Assembly: GCA_017959485.1 (NCBI GenBank)
Contig: JAGDAM010000189.1
Location: forward strand, 1 to 9,271
Source: Clostridia bacterium
Lineage (GTDB): Bacteria > Bacillota_A > Clostridia > Oscillospirales > CAG-272
Length of the DNA: 9,271 bases
Reading direction: 5' to 3'
In this document: in pieces, positions 1 through 6,198 of the stretch
Layout of the letters: the number at the start of each line of letters is the position of its first letter
Numbering within the stretch: position 1 is the first letter of the stretch
Made by a program: the position numbers and the translations under genes
The notes under the pieces: model-generated
The model's input: the letters and a program-made list of their open reading frames with translations, nothing else
What the model was told of the DNA's origin: nothing
The model's database searches: none

Positions 1-1164
1 GCATATAACCGCTCCGGTGCCTATGGGCCTCCCGGAGCTTTTGAGTTCCGAGAAAGATTTAGCCGCGCTTTTATCGGGGACGCTTGATTTTTTGATTTCG
101 ACCGGATGAAGAACGCCGCCTTCCTCAATGATAAGATCGATCTCCTTCATTTTGTTGTCCCGGAAGAAATTCAGATTGACCTTATTTTTTCCGTACGTGA
201 AATTTCGCAGAAGCTCGCCGATAACGTAATTCTCATAATAATGGCCGCTTGCCGCGCCGTTCATAAGGACGTCGCGCGTCGTCCAGGACGACAGATAAGC
301 GCAAAAACCGGTATCGCAGAAATATAGCTTCGGCTTTTTAATCAGCCGTTTGAGCTCGTTTGATGCATACGGCTCGAGAAGGAACACGATACCCATCGAC
401 TGCAGCACCTTGACCCACTCTTTTGCCGTAACGCCGGAAACACCCGCCGACGTACCGAGATCGTTGTAGTTTATGAGCTGACCGGCGAAAGCAGCGCAGG
501 CGCGCAGAAACTTGCGGAAGCCCTGCGTATCGGAGATGCCGTAATCGTCCACCGCGTCCCGCATCAGATAGGTCTCTATATATGAATTGAAATATTCGCC
601 GAGCTGCTCCTCGTCCTTCGTCTGCACGTCGGGAAGCCCGCCTCGCCATATAGTTTCAAAAGTGGCGAGAATACTGTTCTCTCCGAAGAGCTTTTTACGC
701 GCGGCAAGCGGTCCGAGAGAGAATTCAAGTGCCTCCTTGGGATTGATTCCGAGCTTTTCTCTCGCGGAAAGACTGTACATTGTCAGGATGCAAAGACGTC
801 CGGCGAGCGAGTCGCCGGCTTTTTTGACCAGCTTTCTGCTTTGCGATCCGGTGAGCCAGAACCGGCCGCGCTCATCGCTTTCGTCGCAAAGGATTTTGAT
901 CTCTTCAAAAAGCTCTGGCGCCTTCTGGATCTCGTCGATGAGGATAGGCGGCTGATAAATCTGCAGAAAGAGTTTTGGATCGCTCTGCGCGAAGCTGCGC
1001 AGCTGCGTGTCGTCCATCGTCACGTAAGTGCGGTTCTGATCATTTGCAAGATGCTTCAGCATAGTGGATTTCCCGACCTGCCGGGCCCCGACGACCATTA
1101 CCGCCTTGAACGCGGAGCTCATATGAAGAAACTTCCGCTCCAGATCCCGTTTAATATAATCCAT
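1..1164 (-). CDS. AAA ATPase with DUF4143 domain (partial, 3' end off the window)
   Basis: This frame is open for 388 codons from the ATG at 1164 to the window edge, so the C-terminus is missing. Walker A is GARQVGKST (residues 26-34). Walker B is ILIDEIQ (74-80). A sensor-1-like WLTGSQ lies at 103-108 and an SLAGR motif at 119-123. This order matches the AAA_14 domain. The second half has GGLP (175-178), YLMRD (199-203) and YYENYVIGEL (309-318), then E341-I-D343 and E356-I-K358. That resembles the PD-(D/E)xK-like fold of DUF4143. Family members are usually about 380-430 residues, so little is lost. Their role is poorly defined; they often occur as solitary accessory genes, and nuclease- or transporter-linked functions have been suggested. 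The start is supported by GAGG six bases upstream (1171-1174). Its promoter is covered by a long perfect palindrome. It is transcribed away from the window and shows no partner gene here. Confidence 0.93.
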   Translation of the reverse strand, partial: MDYIKRDLERKFLHMSSAFKAVMVVGARQVGKSTMLKHLANDQNRTYVTMDDTQLRSFAQSDPKLFLQIYQPPILIDEIQKAPELFEEIKILCDESDERGRFWLTGSQSRKLVKKAGDSLAGRLCILTMYSLSAREKLGINPKEALEFSLGPLAARKKLFGENSILATFETIWRGGLPDVQTKDEEQLGEYFNSYIETYLMRDAVDDYGISDTQGFRKFLRACAAFAGQLINYNDLGTSAGVSGVTAKEWVKVLQSMGIVFLLEPYASNELKRLIKKPKLYFCDTGFCAYLSSWTTRDVLMNGAASGHYYENYVIGELLRNFTYGKNKVNLNFFRDNKMKEIDLIIEEGGVLHPVEIKKSSVPDKSAAKSFSELKSSGRPIGTGAVIC

Positions 1165-1182
1165 AGAAAACCTCAAAAAAAC

Positions 1183-1216
1183 GGTGCTAAAATAAAGTGC
1201 ACTTTATTTTAGCACC
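1183..1216. promoter_or_regulatory. 34-bp perfect palindrome, probable operator
   Basis: Each 17-nt arm reads GGTGCTAAAATAAAGTG and the other arm is its exact reverse complement, with no spacer; the centre is GTGCAC. It overlaps the -10 box and predicted transcription start of the AAA/DUF4143 gene, so a dimeric or tetrameric protein bound here should block initiation. Because transcription would begin near the centre, only half would be in the RNA, which favours a DNA site over an RNA hairpin. Read on the minus strand it is also followed by G and seven Ts (1175-1181), so a transcript entering from further upstream could use it as an intrinsic terminator. The binding protein is unknown; autoregulation is one option. 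Confidence 0.8.
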
Positions 1217-1234
1217 AATATGCGGGTTTGTCAA
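1206..1234 (-). promoter_or_regulatory. sigma-A promoter of the AAA/DUF4143 gene
   Basis: On the minus strand a perfect TTGACA (-35, 1229-1234) is followed by a 17-nt spacer and TAAAAT (-10, 1206-1211, 5 of 6 consensus). The expected start of transcription, 6-7 nt further on, falls at about 1199-1200. The -10 box lies inside one arm of the palindrome at 1183-1216 and the predicted start at its centre. A short leader of about 35 nt would precede the ATG at 1164. Confidence 0.8.
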
Positions 1235-1384
1235 GGGGGAGTTATGATGAAAGTGTGATCGATATCGTGGGCGGAGAAGGGAAAAGGCGAGCGAAGAGGG
1301 GAAAAAGAATAAGAGATTCATCTATAAAGGCAGTTTTCTCGTATTATTTGCTGTATAACTGGATGAAGATTATTGTCCGGAGAT
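1217..1384. other. intergenic region between the AAA/DUF4143 promoter and the guaA terminator
   Basis: Apart from the -35 box at 1229-1234, I see no supported gene or RNA here. The stretch around 1273-1318 is strongly purine-rich on the plus strand. By eye, base composition is less GC-rich than in the flanking coding regions. Open frames that cross it on the plus strand lack family features and run into sequence antisense to guaA. Confidence 0.5.
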
Positions 1385-1423
1385 TTAAAAAGAGAGCCCT
1401 GCAATTGTCTTTTGCAAGGCTCT
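1385..1423 (-). terminator. intrinsic terminator of the guaA transcript
   Basis: Inverted repeat AGAGCC-c-TGCAA (1393-1404) pairs with TTGCA-a-GGCTCT (1412-1423). This gives an 11-bp stem with one C/A mismatch and a 7-nt loop. On the minus strand the stem is followed by C and five Ts (1392-1387). It lies about 60-90 bp after the guaA stop codon, the right place and orientation to end that transcript before the AAA gene. Confidence 0.85.
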
Positions 1424-1482
1424 TTATTACTGTTAAATTGATTGCCCTTTTGAGTTTAGTGGGTGCCCTTCAACAAATTCGC

Positions 1483-2487
1483 TTATTCGTATTCCACCGT
1501 TGCCGGGGGCTTGGGAGTATAATCGACAAGGACGCGGTTGATGCCCGGGACCTCGGAGGTTATACGGCTGACGAGCTTTTCGATAAGTTCCTTTGGAAGA
1601 TATTCGGGCGTAACCTCGACCACGTCGACGGTGTTGATGGCTCGGATGATGCAGGGCCAGGCAAAGGTGCGCTTGCCGCTGCTGATGCCGGTGGATTTGA
1701 AATCGGGAACGACGGTAAAGTACTGCCACACCTTGCCTTCAAGTCCGGCTTTCGCAAATTCCTCGCGAAGAATGGCGTCAGACTCGCGGACCGCCTCGAG
1801 ACGGTCGCGGGTGATGGCGCCTACGCAGCGCACACCCAGTCCGGGACCCGGGAAGGGCTGACGGTATACCATAGAATCGGGAAGACCGAGGGCTTTTCCG
1901 ACTACTCTGACCTCGTCCTTGTAAAGGAGTTTAACCGGCTCCACAAGCTCGAAATCCTTCATATCATCGGGAAGTCCGCCAACGTTGTGATGCGCCTTTA
2001 TGCCGTCTTTCGACTCAAGGATATCCGGATAGATGGTGCCCTGTCCGAGGAATTTTATTCCCTCAAGCTTGCGCGCCTCCTCGGCAAAGACCTCGATGAA
2101 GATGCGACCGATTATCTTGCGCTTCTGTTCGGGATCGGCGACTCCGGCCAGCGCGTCAAGGAATCTGTCGACGGCGTCGACGTATACCAGATTGACGTCA
2201 AACTGCTTGCCGAAAACGCGGCATACCTGTTCGGGCTCGCCCTTTCGGAGCAGACCGTGGTTGACGTGCACGCAGGTGAGCTGCTTTCCGATCGCCTTTG
2301 ATATGAGCGCGGCGCAAACCGAGGAATCGACGCCGCCGGAGAGGGCGAGAAGGACGCGTCCTTCGCCGACCTGTTCGCGGATCGCCTTGATCTGCAGGTC
2401 GATGAACGCCTTCGCGAGCTCCGGTGTCGTGATCCGTTCCATGCTTGCCGGCCGGACGTTTCCGGTCGTGATGTCTTCATAACCCAT
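1483..2487 (-). CDS. guaA: GMP synthase, stand-alone ATP-pyrophosphatase subunit
   Basis: Converts XMP to GMP by ATP-dependent adenylylation and amination in the cytoplasm. The ATP-pyrophosphatase P-loop SGGVDSS is at residues 50-56. Further landmarks are LGQGTIYPD (147-155), HHNVGGLP (166-173) and RQPFPGPGL (209-217). The C-terminal dimerisation domain ends in KPPATVEYE, very close to the usual bacterial ending. At 334 residues it lacks the roughly 190-residue N-terminal class I glutamine amidotransferase domain of ordinary bacterial GuaA (about 510-525). No such domain is encoded upstream, where the next gene is only 60 bp away. It therefore resembles the archaeal GuaAb arrangement and should need a separate glutaminase or free ammonia. 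ATG 2487 has AGG about 9 nt upstream; Met16 is an alternative start. It is probably cotranscribed with the FAD dehydrogenase and ends at the terminator at 1385-1423. Confidence 0.93.
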   Translation of the reverse strand: MGYEDITTGNVRPASMERITTPELAKAFIDLQIKAIREQVGEGRVLLALSGGVDSSVCAALISKAIGKQLTCVHVNHGLLRKGEPEQVCRVFGKQFDVNLVYVDAVDRFLDALAGVADPEQKRKIIGRIFIEVFAEEARKLEGIKFLGQGTIYPDILESKDGIKAHHNVGGLPDDMKDFELVEPVKLLYKDEVRVVGKALGLPDSMVYRQPFPGPGLGVRCVGAITRDRLEAVRESDAILREEFAKAGLEGKVWQYFTVVPDFKSTGISSGKRTFAWPCIIRAINTVDVVEVTPEYLPKELIEKLVSRITSEVPGINRVLVDYTPKPPATVEYE

Positions 2488-2505
2488 GATTTATACCTGT
2501 CTTTC

Positions 2506-2520
2506 CGGCCGTTGCGGCCG
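2506..2520. other. GC-only hairpin in the guaA leader
   Basis: CGGCCG-TTG-CGGCCG forms a 6-bp all-GC stem with a 3-nt loop. It sits between the FAD dehydrogenase stop and the guaA ribosome binding site. No T-run follows on either strand, so it is not a standard terminator. It could pause transcription or mark a processing point between the two genes, or have no role. Confidence 0.4.
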
Positions 2521-2547
2521 ATTAAAAATATCAGTCTGTAAAAACGG

Positions 2548-3921
2548 TCAGCCGATCAGCTCGGCAATTCGACGCGCGACGTATACTCCGCTGGCGGATG
2601 CCTGTGAGAGCGAATGAGTCACGCCGCCGCAGTCACCTATAACGTAGAGGCCGGGGAGCGACGTCTCGAGGTTTTCGTTTGTCGTGACTTCCATATTGTA
2701 GAACTTGACCTCGACCCCGTAGAGCAGAGTGTCGCCGTTGGCGGTACCGGGAGCGATCTTGTCGAGGGCGTAGATCATCTCGATTATGCCGTCGAGTATG
2801 CGCTTGGGCATAACGAGCGACAGGTCTCCCGGCGTCGCGTTCAGTGTCGGTACGACGAAGCTCTCGGCGATGCGCCGGTCGTTTGAACGCTGGCCGCGGA
2901 TGAGATCTCCGAAGCGCTGAATGATAACGCCGCCGCCAAGCATGTTGGAGAGACGGGCGACGCTCTCGCCGTAGCCGTTGCTGTCGCGGAAGGGAAGAGA
3001 GAAGTGCTTCGATACGAGCAGGGCAAAGTTCGTGTTCTGCGTGTATTTCGCGGGATCTTCGTAGCTGTGTCCGTTGACGGTCACGATGCCGTTGGTGTTC
3101 TCGTTGACGACGACTCCCCGCGGATTCATGCAGAAGGTGCGGACGAGGTCCTGAAACTTTTCGGTGCGGTAGACGATCTTGCTCTCGTAAAGCTCGTCGG
3201 TCAGATGCGCGAAGACCCGATAGGGAAGTTCGACCCTGACGCCGAGATCGACGCGGTTTGACTCGGTATCGAGCCCGAGATCGGAGCAGACCTTCTCCAT
3301 CCATTTCGAGCCGGACCGGCCCGCCGAGACGACGCAGTATTTCGCGGAAAAGGCGCCGGCTTTGCTCGTTACGAGATATCCGCCGTCAACCCTTTCGATC
3401 CCGGTTACCGGAGCGTGGAAGTAAAAATCGATACGATCCTTCAGCTCGTCGTAGAGATTGCCGAGAACGACGTAGTTCTTATCGGTTCCGAGATGCCTGA
3501 CCGAGGCGTTGAGCAGATGCAGCCCGTTCCGCAGGCAGAGAGTGCTTATGTTGGAGTTCTCGGTCGTGTAGAGCTTTGTGCCTTCTCCTCCGTGAGACAT
3601 ATTGATCGAGTCGACGTATTTCATCAGCTCGATGGCCGTCTTTTTCCCGATATGCTCGTGCAGCGTGCCGCCGAACTCGGTGGTAATATTGTATTTGCCG
3701 TCAGAGAAGGCGCCGGCGCCGCCGAATCCGTTCATTATAGCGCAGGTCTTGCACCCGATGCAGGACTTGACCCGTTCCCCGTCGATGGGGCAGCGCCGCT
3801 CCTCCAGCTTTCCTCCCGCTTCAAAGAGGGCTATTCTGGCATTTTTGTTCAGTTTGGCGAGCTCGAAGGCGGTGAAAATGCCTCCGGGTCCCGCGCCGAT
3901 TATTATAACGTCGTAGTTCAT
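2548..3921 (-). CDS. FAD-dependent dehydrogenase (COG2509-like)
   Basis: A 457-residue cytoplasmic flavoprotein. The N-terminal Rossmann dinucleotide-binding loop is GAGPGG (residues 9-14), followed by FEAG (33-36). A cysteine-rich block has C44, C54, C57 and C60, in the arrangement C-P-I then C-x2-C-x2-C. It leads into GFGGAGAFSDGKYN (65-78), which is characteristic of this uncharacterised dehydrogenase group. Near the C-terminus, GLYVIGDCGG (424-433) and the following SQASASG segment form the second FAD-contacting motif. Length fits a complete protein. The cysteines might hold a metal or Fe-S centre, but that is not proven for the family. Substrate is unknown. ATG 3921 is preceded by a good promoter and an AAAGG-like site. 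guaA lies 60 bp downstream on the same strand with no terminator between them, suggesting cotranscription; no functional link to GMP synthesis is evident. Confidence 0.92.
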   Translation of the reverse strand: MNYDVIIIGAGPGGIFTAFELAKLNKNARIALFEAGGKLEERRCPIDGERVKSCIGCKTCAIMNGFGGAGAFSDGKYNITTEFGGTLHEHIGKKTAIELMKYVDSINMSHGGEGTKLYTTENSNISTLCLRNGLHLLNASVRHLGTDKNYVVLGNLYDELKDRIDFYFHAPVTGIERVDGGYLVTSKAGAFSAKYCVVSAGRSGSKWMEKVCSDLGLDTESNRVDLGVRVELPYRVFAHLTDELYESKIVYRTEKFQDLVRTFCMNPRGVVVNENTNGIVTVNGHSYEDPAKYTQNTNFALLVSKHFSLPFRDSNGYGESVARLSNMLGGGVIIQRFGDLIRGQRSNDRRIAESFVVPTLNATPGDLSLVMPKRILDGIIEMIYALDKIAPGTANGDTLLYGVEVKFYNMEVTTNENLETSLPGLYVIGDCGGVTHSLSQASASGVYVARRIAELIG

Positions 3922-3953
3922 GATAAAAGTACCTTTTTCCTTGATAACATACT

Positions 3954-3982
3954 ATTATACCATAAAAACGCCGGGAAGGCAA
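3954..3982 (-). promoter_or_regulatory. promoter of the FAD dehydrogenase-guaA unit
   Basis: On the minus strand TTGCCT (3977-3982, 4 of 6) is followed by a 17-nt spacer and a perfect TATAAT (3954-3959). The leader to the ATG at 3921 would be about 27 nt. Confidence 0.7.
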
Positions 3983-4132
3983 ACGAAAAAAGACGGAAGA
4001 GCGGCGGGTATGGGGAATAAACGGTCCGGGGGATTATTCCGGAACGTTATATTTGTTTTTCTTCAAATATAGCGCGGCTCTCGCGAAAAAGCAAGCGGTA
4101 TTCAAAATATTTATCTTTTTTACCCGCCCGGC

Positions 4133-4161
4133 TTGAATTATTCACTGCCGTGTGGTACAAT
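4133..4161 (+). promoter_or_regulatory. promoter of the nitroreductase gene
   Basis: TTGAAT (4133-4138, 4 of 6) is followed by a 17-nt spacer and TACAAT (4156-4161, 5 of 6). A TGTGG just before the -10 resembles a partial extended -10. Predicted start is near 4168, giving a leader of about 87 nt. Confidence 0.65.
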
Positions 4162-4254
4162 TAATCCGAAATGCGAAGAGGTTTTTCTCGACGCCCGACT
4201 GAAAGACGGAAGTCGTGGGAAACCTGCGGAAAACGACGGAAGTGAGACGACGAA

Positions 4255-4986
4255 ATGAGCGCAGTATCATTCAAAGTGAGGAGCGGGCTGCCGCTTCCCG
4301 TGAGCGGCGATAACGCGGATGAACTGTACCGGCGGCTTATGCTCGAGCGCCACAGCGTGAGGCAGTATCTCGACAGACCGGTACCCGAAGAAACGAGAGA
4401 GCGGCTCGACGCCTATGTCGGCGCACTCAACCGCGAGAGCGGTCTTAATATTCAGACGGTTTACGACGAGCCCGGCTGCTTCGGTTCCTTTATGGCGAAG
4501 TACGGGACCTTCTCGGGCTGCACGAATTATATCTCGCTCATCGGACCGGTTGAGCTTCCGGATCTTGACGAAAGATGCGGTTATTACGGCGAGCTCGCGG
4601 TACTCGAGGCGCAGCGTCTCGGGCTCAATACCTGCTGGGCGGCGCTGTCGCACGGAAAGACGCGCGCAGAAGTCGCCGAAGGCGAACGGGAGGTCATCGT
4701 AATCGCTCTCGGCTTCGGAAAAACGCCCGGGAAGCCGAGCAGAAGCAAGAAGCCGGAGGAGGTCAGCGATCTGTCCGCGAAAGACCCCGACTGGTACCGC
4801 CGCGGGATCGAAGCCGCGCTGCTTGCTCCCACCGCGATAAACCAGCGGAAGTTCCGCTTTTCGCGAGAGGGGAACCGGGTAACGCTCGAAGCGGGACGGA
4901 TAGGCCCCTGCCTTAAGATTGATCTCGGGATTGTCGGCTGCCATTTCGAAATCGCCGCAGGACGGGGCAATTTCGACTGGGAATAA
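4255..4986 (+). CDS. nitroreductase family protein (TM1586-like)
   Basis: A 243-residue protein resembling the TM1586-type putative nitroreductases, an FMN-binding branch of the nitroreductase fold that appears to contain both halves of the usual dimer in one chain. Visible landmarks are ERHSVRQY (31-38), the Arg/Ser-rich start of nitroreductases that contacts the FMN phosphate; LGLNTCWA (122-129), the conserved helix start; and APTAINQRKF (191-200), a second FMN-side motif typical of this subfamily. It should be a cytoplasmic NAD(P)H-dependent flavin oxidoreductase; the substrate is not predictable. No signal peptide or membrane segment is seen. The ATG at 4255 is preceded only by a weak GGAAGTGAG-type site, so translation may be modest; Met29 is a less likely alternative because it would cut close to the FMN-binding segment. 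It is transcribed alone from its own promoter, and a new strong promoter begins directly after its stop codon. Confidence 0.88.
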   Translation: MSAVSFKVRSGLPLPVSGDNADELYRRLMLERHSVRQYLDRPVPEETRERLDAYVGALNRESGLNIQTVYDEPGCFGSFMAKYGTFSGCTNYISLIGPVELPDLDERCGYYGELAVLEAQRLGLNTCWAALSHGKTRAEVAEGEREVIVIALGFGKTPGKPSRSKKPEEVSDLSAKDPDWYRRGIEAALLAPTAINQRKFRFSREGNRVTLEAGRIGPCLKIDLGIVGCHFEIAAGRGNFDWE

Positions 4987-4989
4987 CGA

Positions 4990-5018
4990 TTGACATTAGG
5001 GCTTTTAAGTTGTATAAT
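4990..5018 (+). promoter_or_regulatory. perfect-consensus promoter of the oxidoreductase-isomerase operon
   Basis: TTGACA (4990-4995), a 17-nt spacer and TATAAT (5013-5018) match the sigma-A consensus at all twelve positions. It begins three bases after the nitroreductase stop. Predicted start is near 5025. The leader holds a small hairpin CGGCG-gaaaa-CGCCG (5047-5061) with no T-run, ahead of the AAAGGA ribosome binding site (5068-5073). No clear operator overlaps it. Confidence 0.9.
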
Positions 5019-5082
5019 TGCATTTGAATAAACAATACTGATAAGACGGCGGAAAACGCCGGTAAAGAAAGGAAAAAGCAAG

Positions 5083-6165
5083 ATGAACGACGTTCTGAAA
5101 ATAGGCATTATCGGCTGCGGAGGCATCGCCAACGGCAAGCACATGCCGGCGCTCGCGAAACTGCACGACGTTAAGATGGTCGCTTTCTGCGACATAATCG
5201 AGGAGAGGGCCCGCAAGGCGGCCGCGAAATACGGCGACGGGGACAGTCTGGTCTGCACCGATTACCGGGAACTGCTCGACGATCCGTCGATAGACGTCGT
5301 TCACGTGCTGACGCCCAACCGCTGGCACAGCGAAATAACCGTCGCCGCTCTCGAAGCCGGAAAGCACGTTATGTGCGAAAAGCCGATGGCGATCAACTCC
5401 GCCGAGGCGCAGAAGATGATCGACGCCGCGAGACGCACCGGAAAGAAGCTGACTATCGGCTACCAGAGCCGCCACCGCGCCGATTCGCAGTACCTCAAGG
5501 CCGAGGTTGAAAAAGGGACCCTCGGCGACATCTATTATGCAAAGGCGACCGCCATCCGGCGCCGCGCCGTTCCCACCTGGGGAGTTTTCCTCGACGAGTA
5601 CGCGCAGGGAGGCGGACCCTTAATCGACATCGGAACCCACGCGCTCGACCTGACGCTCTGGATGATGAACAACTACACGCCGAAATACTGCGTCGGAACG
5701 ACCTATCACGCGCTCAACAAACAGACCGAGCAGGGCAACGACTGGGGCAACTGGGATCCGGATAAGTTCACCGTCGAAGACAGCGCATTTGGATTCGTGG
5801 TGATGGAAAACGGAGCCACCGTCTATCTCGAGGCCTCCTGGGCGCTCAACACTCTCGATACCCGCGAAGCGGTGACTCAGCTCTGCGGAACGCTGGGCGG
5901 CGCCGACATGATCGACGGACTGCGCTTCAACGGTATCCGGAACAACCAGAAATTTATGTTCATCCCGCAGCTTGAGGGAAAGGGAGCCGCATACTACAGC
6001 GCTTCGAAACAGGCCTCCCCGTCGGATGTCGAGGCGCGGCGCTGGATCGACGCGATAAAGAACGACACCGACCCGGTCGTCACCCCCGATCAGGCGATAG
6101 TAGTCACGAAGATCCTCGAGGGAATCTACAGATCGGCCGCCTCGGGCGACATATACAGATTTTAA
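5083..6165 (+). CDS. Gfo/Idh/MocA family oxidoreductase
   Basis: A 360-residue NAD(P)-dependent dehydrogenase, normally acting on sugars, inositols or their glycosides. The N-terminal Rossmann domain has the glycine loop GIIGCGGIANGKH (8-20). The hallmark EKP is at E99-K100-P101, with the lysine expected to be catalytic. The second half carries GGGPLIDIGTHALDL (176-190), whose D182, H186 and D189 match the family's substrate and catalytic motif. The length is usual for the family, and there is no signal peptide, so it is cytoplasmic. AAAGGA at 5068-5073 supports the ATG at 5083. It is the first gene after a perfect-consensus promoter, 33 bp before a TIM-barrel isomerase, a pairing known from inositol and 3-keto-sugar metabolism. 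An upstream role, such as oxidising a sugar hydroxyl to a ketone before isomerisation or elimination, is an inference; the exact substrate is unknown. Confidence 0.95.
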   Translation: MNDVLKIGIIGCGGIANGKHMPALAKLHDVKMVAFCDIIEERARKAAAKYGDGDSLVCTDYRELLDDPSIDVVHVLTPNRWHSEITVAALEAGKHVMCEKPMAINSAEAQKMIDAARRTGKKLTIGYQSRHRADSQYLKAEVEKGTLGDIYYAKATAIRRRAVPTWGVFLDEYAQGGGPLIDIGTHALDLTLWMMNNYTPKYCVGTTYHALNKQTEQGNDWGNWDPDKFTVEDSAFGFVVMENGATVYLEASWALNTLDTREAVTQLCGTLGGADMIDGLRFNGIRNNQKFMFIPQLEGKGAAYYSASKQASPSDVEARRWIDAIKNDTDPVVTPDQAIVVTKILEGIYRSAASGDIYRF

Positions 6166-6198
6166 TAAACTGTAATAAACATTAAGGAGTATAAAACG

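Larger units (their letters stand above)
3922..4254. other. divergent intergenic region with two promoters and a hairpin
   Basis: This 333-bp gap separates the leftward FAD dehydrogenase unit from the rightward nitroreductase and has promoters near both ends. Between them is an inverted repeat at 4045-4074 (an 11-bp stem including one G-T pair, 8-nt T-rich loop), a possible operator or hairpin. The nitroreductase leader (about 4168-4254) contains the direct repeat GACGGAAGT at 4205-4213 and 4235-4243, and a weak stem CGACT/AGTCG (4196-4215). I could not match these to a known riboswitch. Confidence 0.5.

Noticed and set aside
1228..2301. A 357-codon open frame on the plus strand opposite guaA
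   Set aside because: The antisense frame, guaA, carries every expected GMP synthase motif. The plus-strand product has no recognisable family features and is open only because of GC-rich codon use.
2506..2520. The CGGCCG hairpin as a terminator between the FAD dehydrogenase and guaA
   Set aside because: No run of Ts follows the stem on either strand, so it does not meet the pattern of an intrinsic terminator.
4171..4245. A 24-codon Arg/Lys-rich reading frame in the nitroreductase leader, possible leader peptide
   Set aside because: It begins within a few bases of the predicted transcription start with no ribosome binding site, and its codons simply reflect the local repeats. Without conservation data it is not supportable as a gene.
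4168..4254. A cobalamin or FMN riboswitch ahead of the nitroreductase
   Set aside because: Short fragments such as CCCGACTG and GGAAGTC loosely recall riboswitch segments, but the required conserved boxes and helix order are absent.
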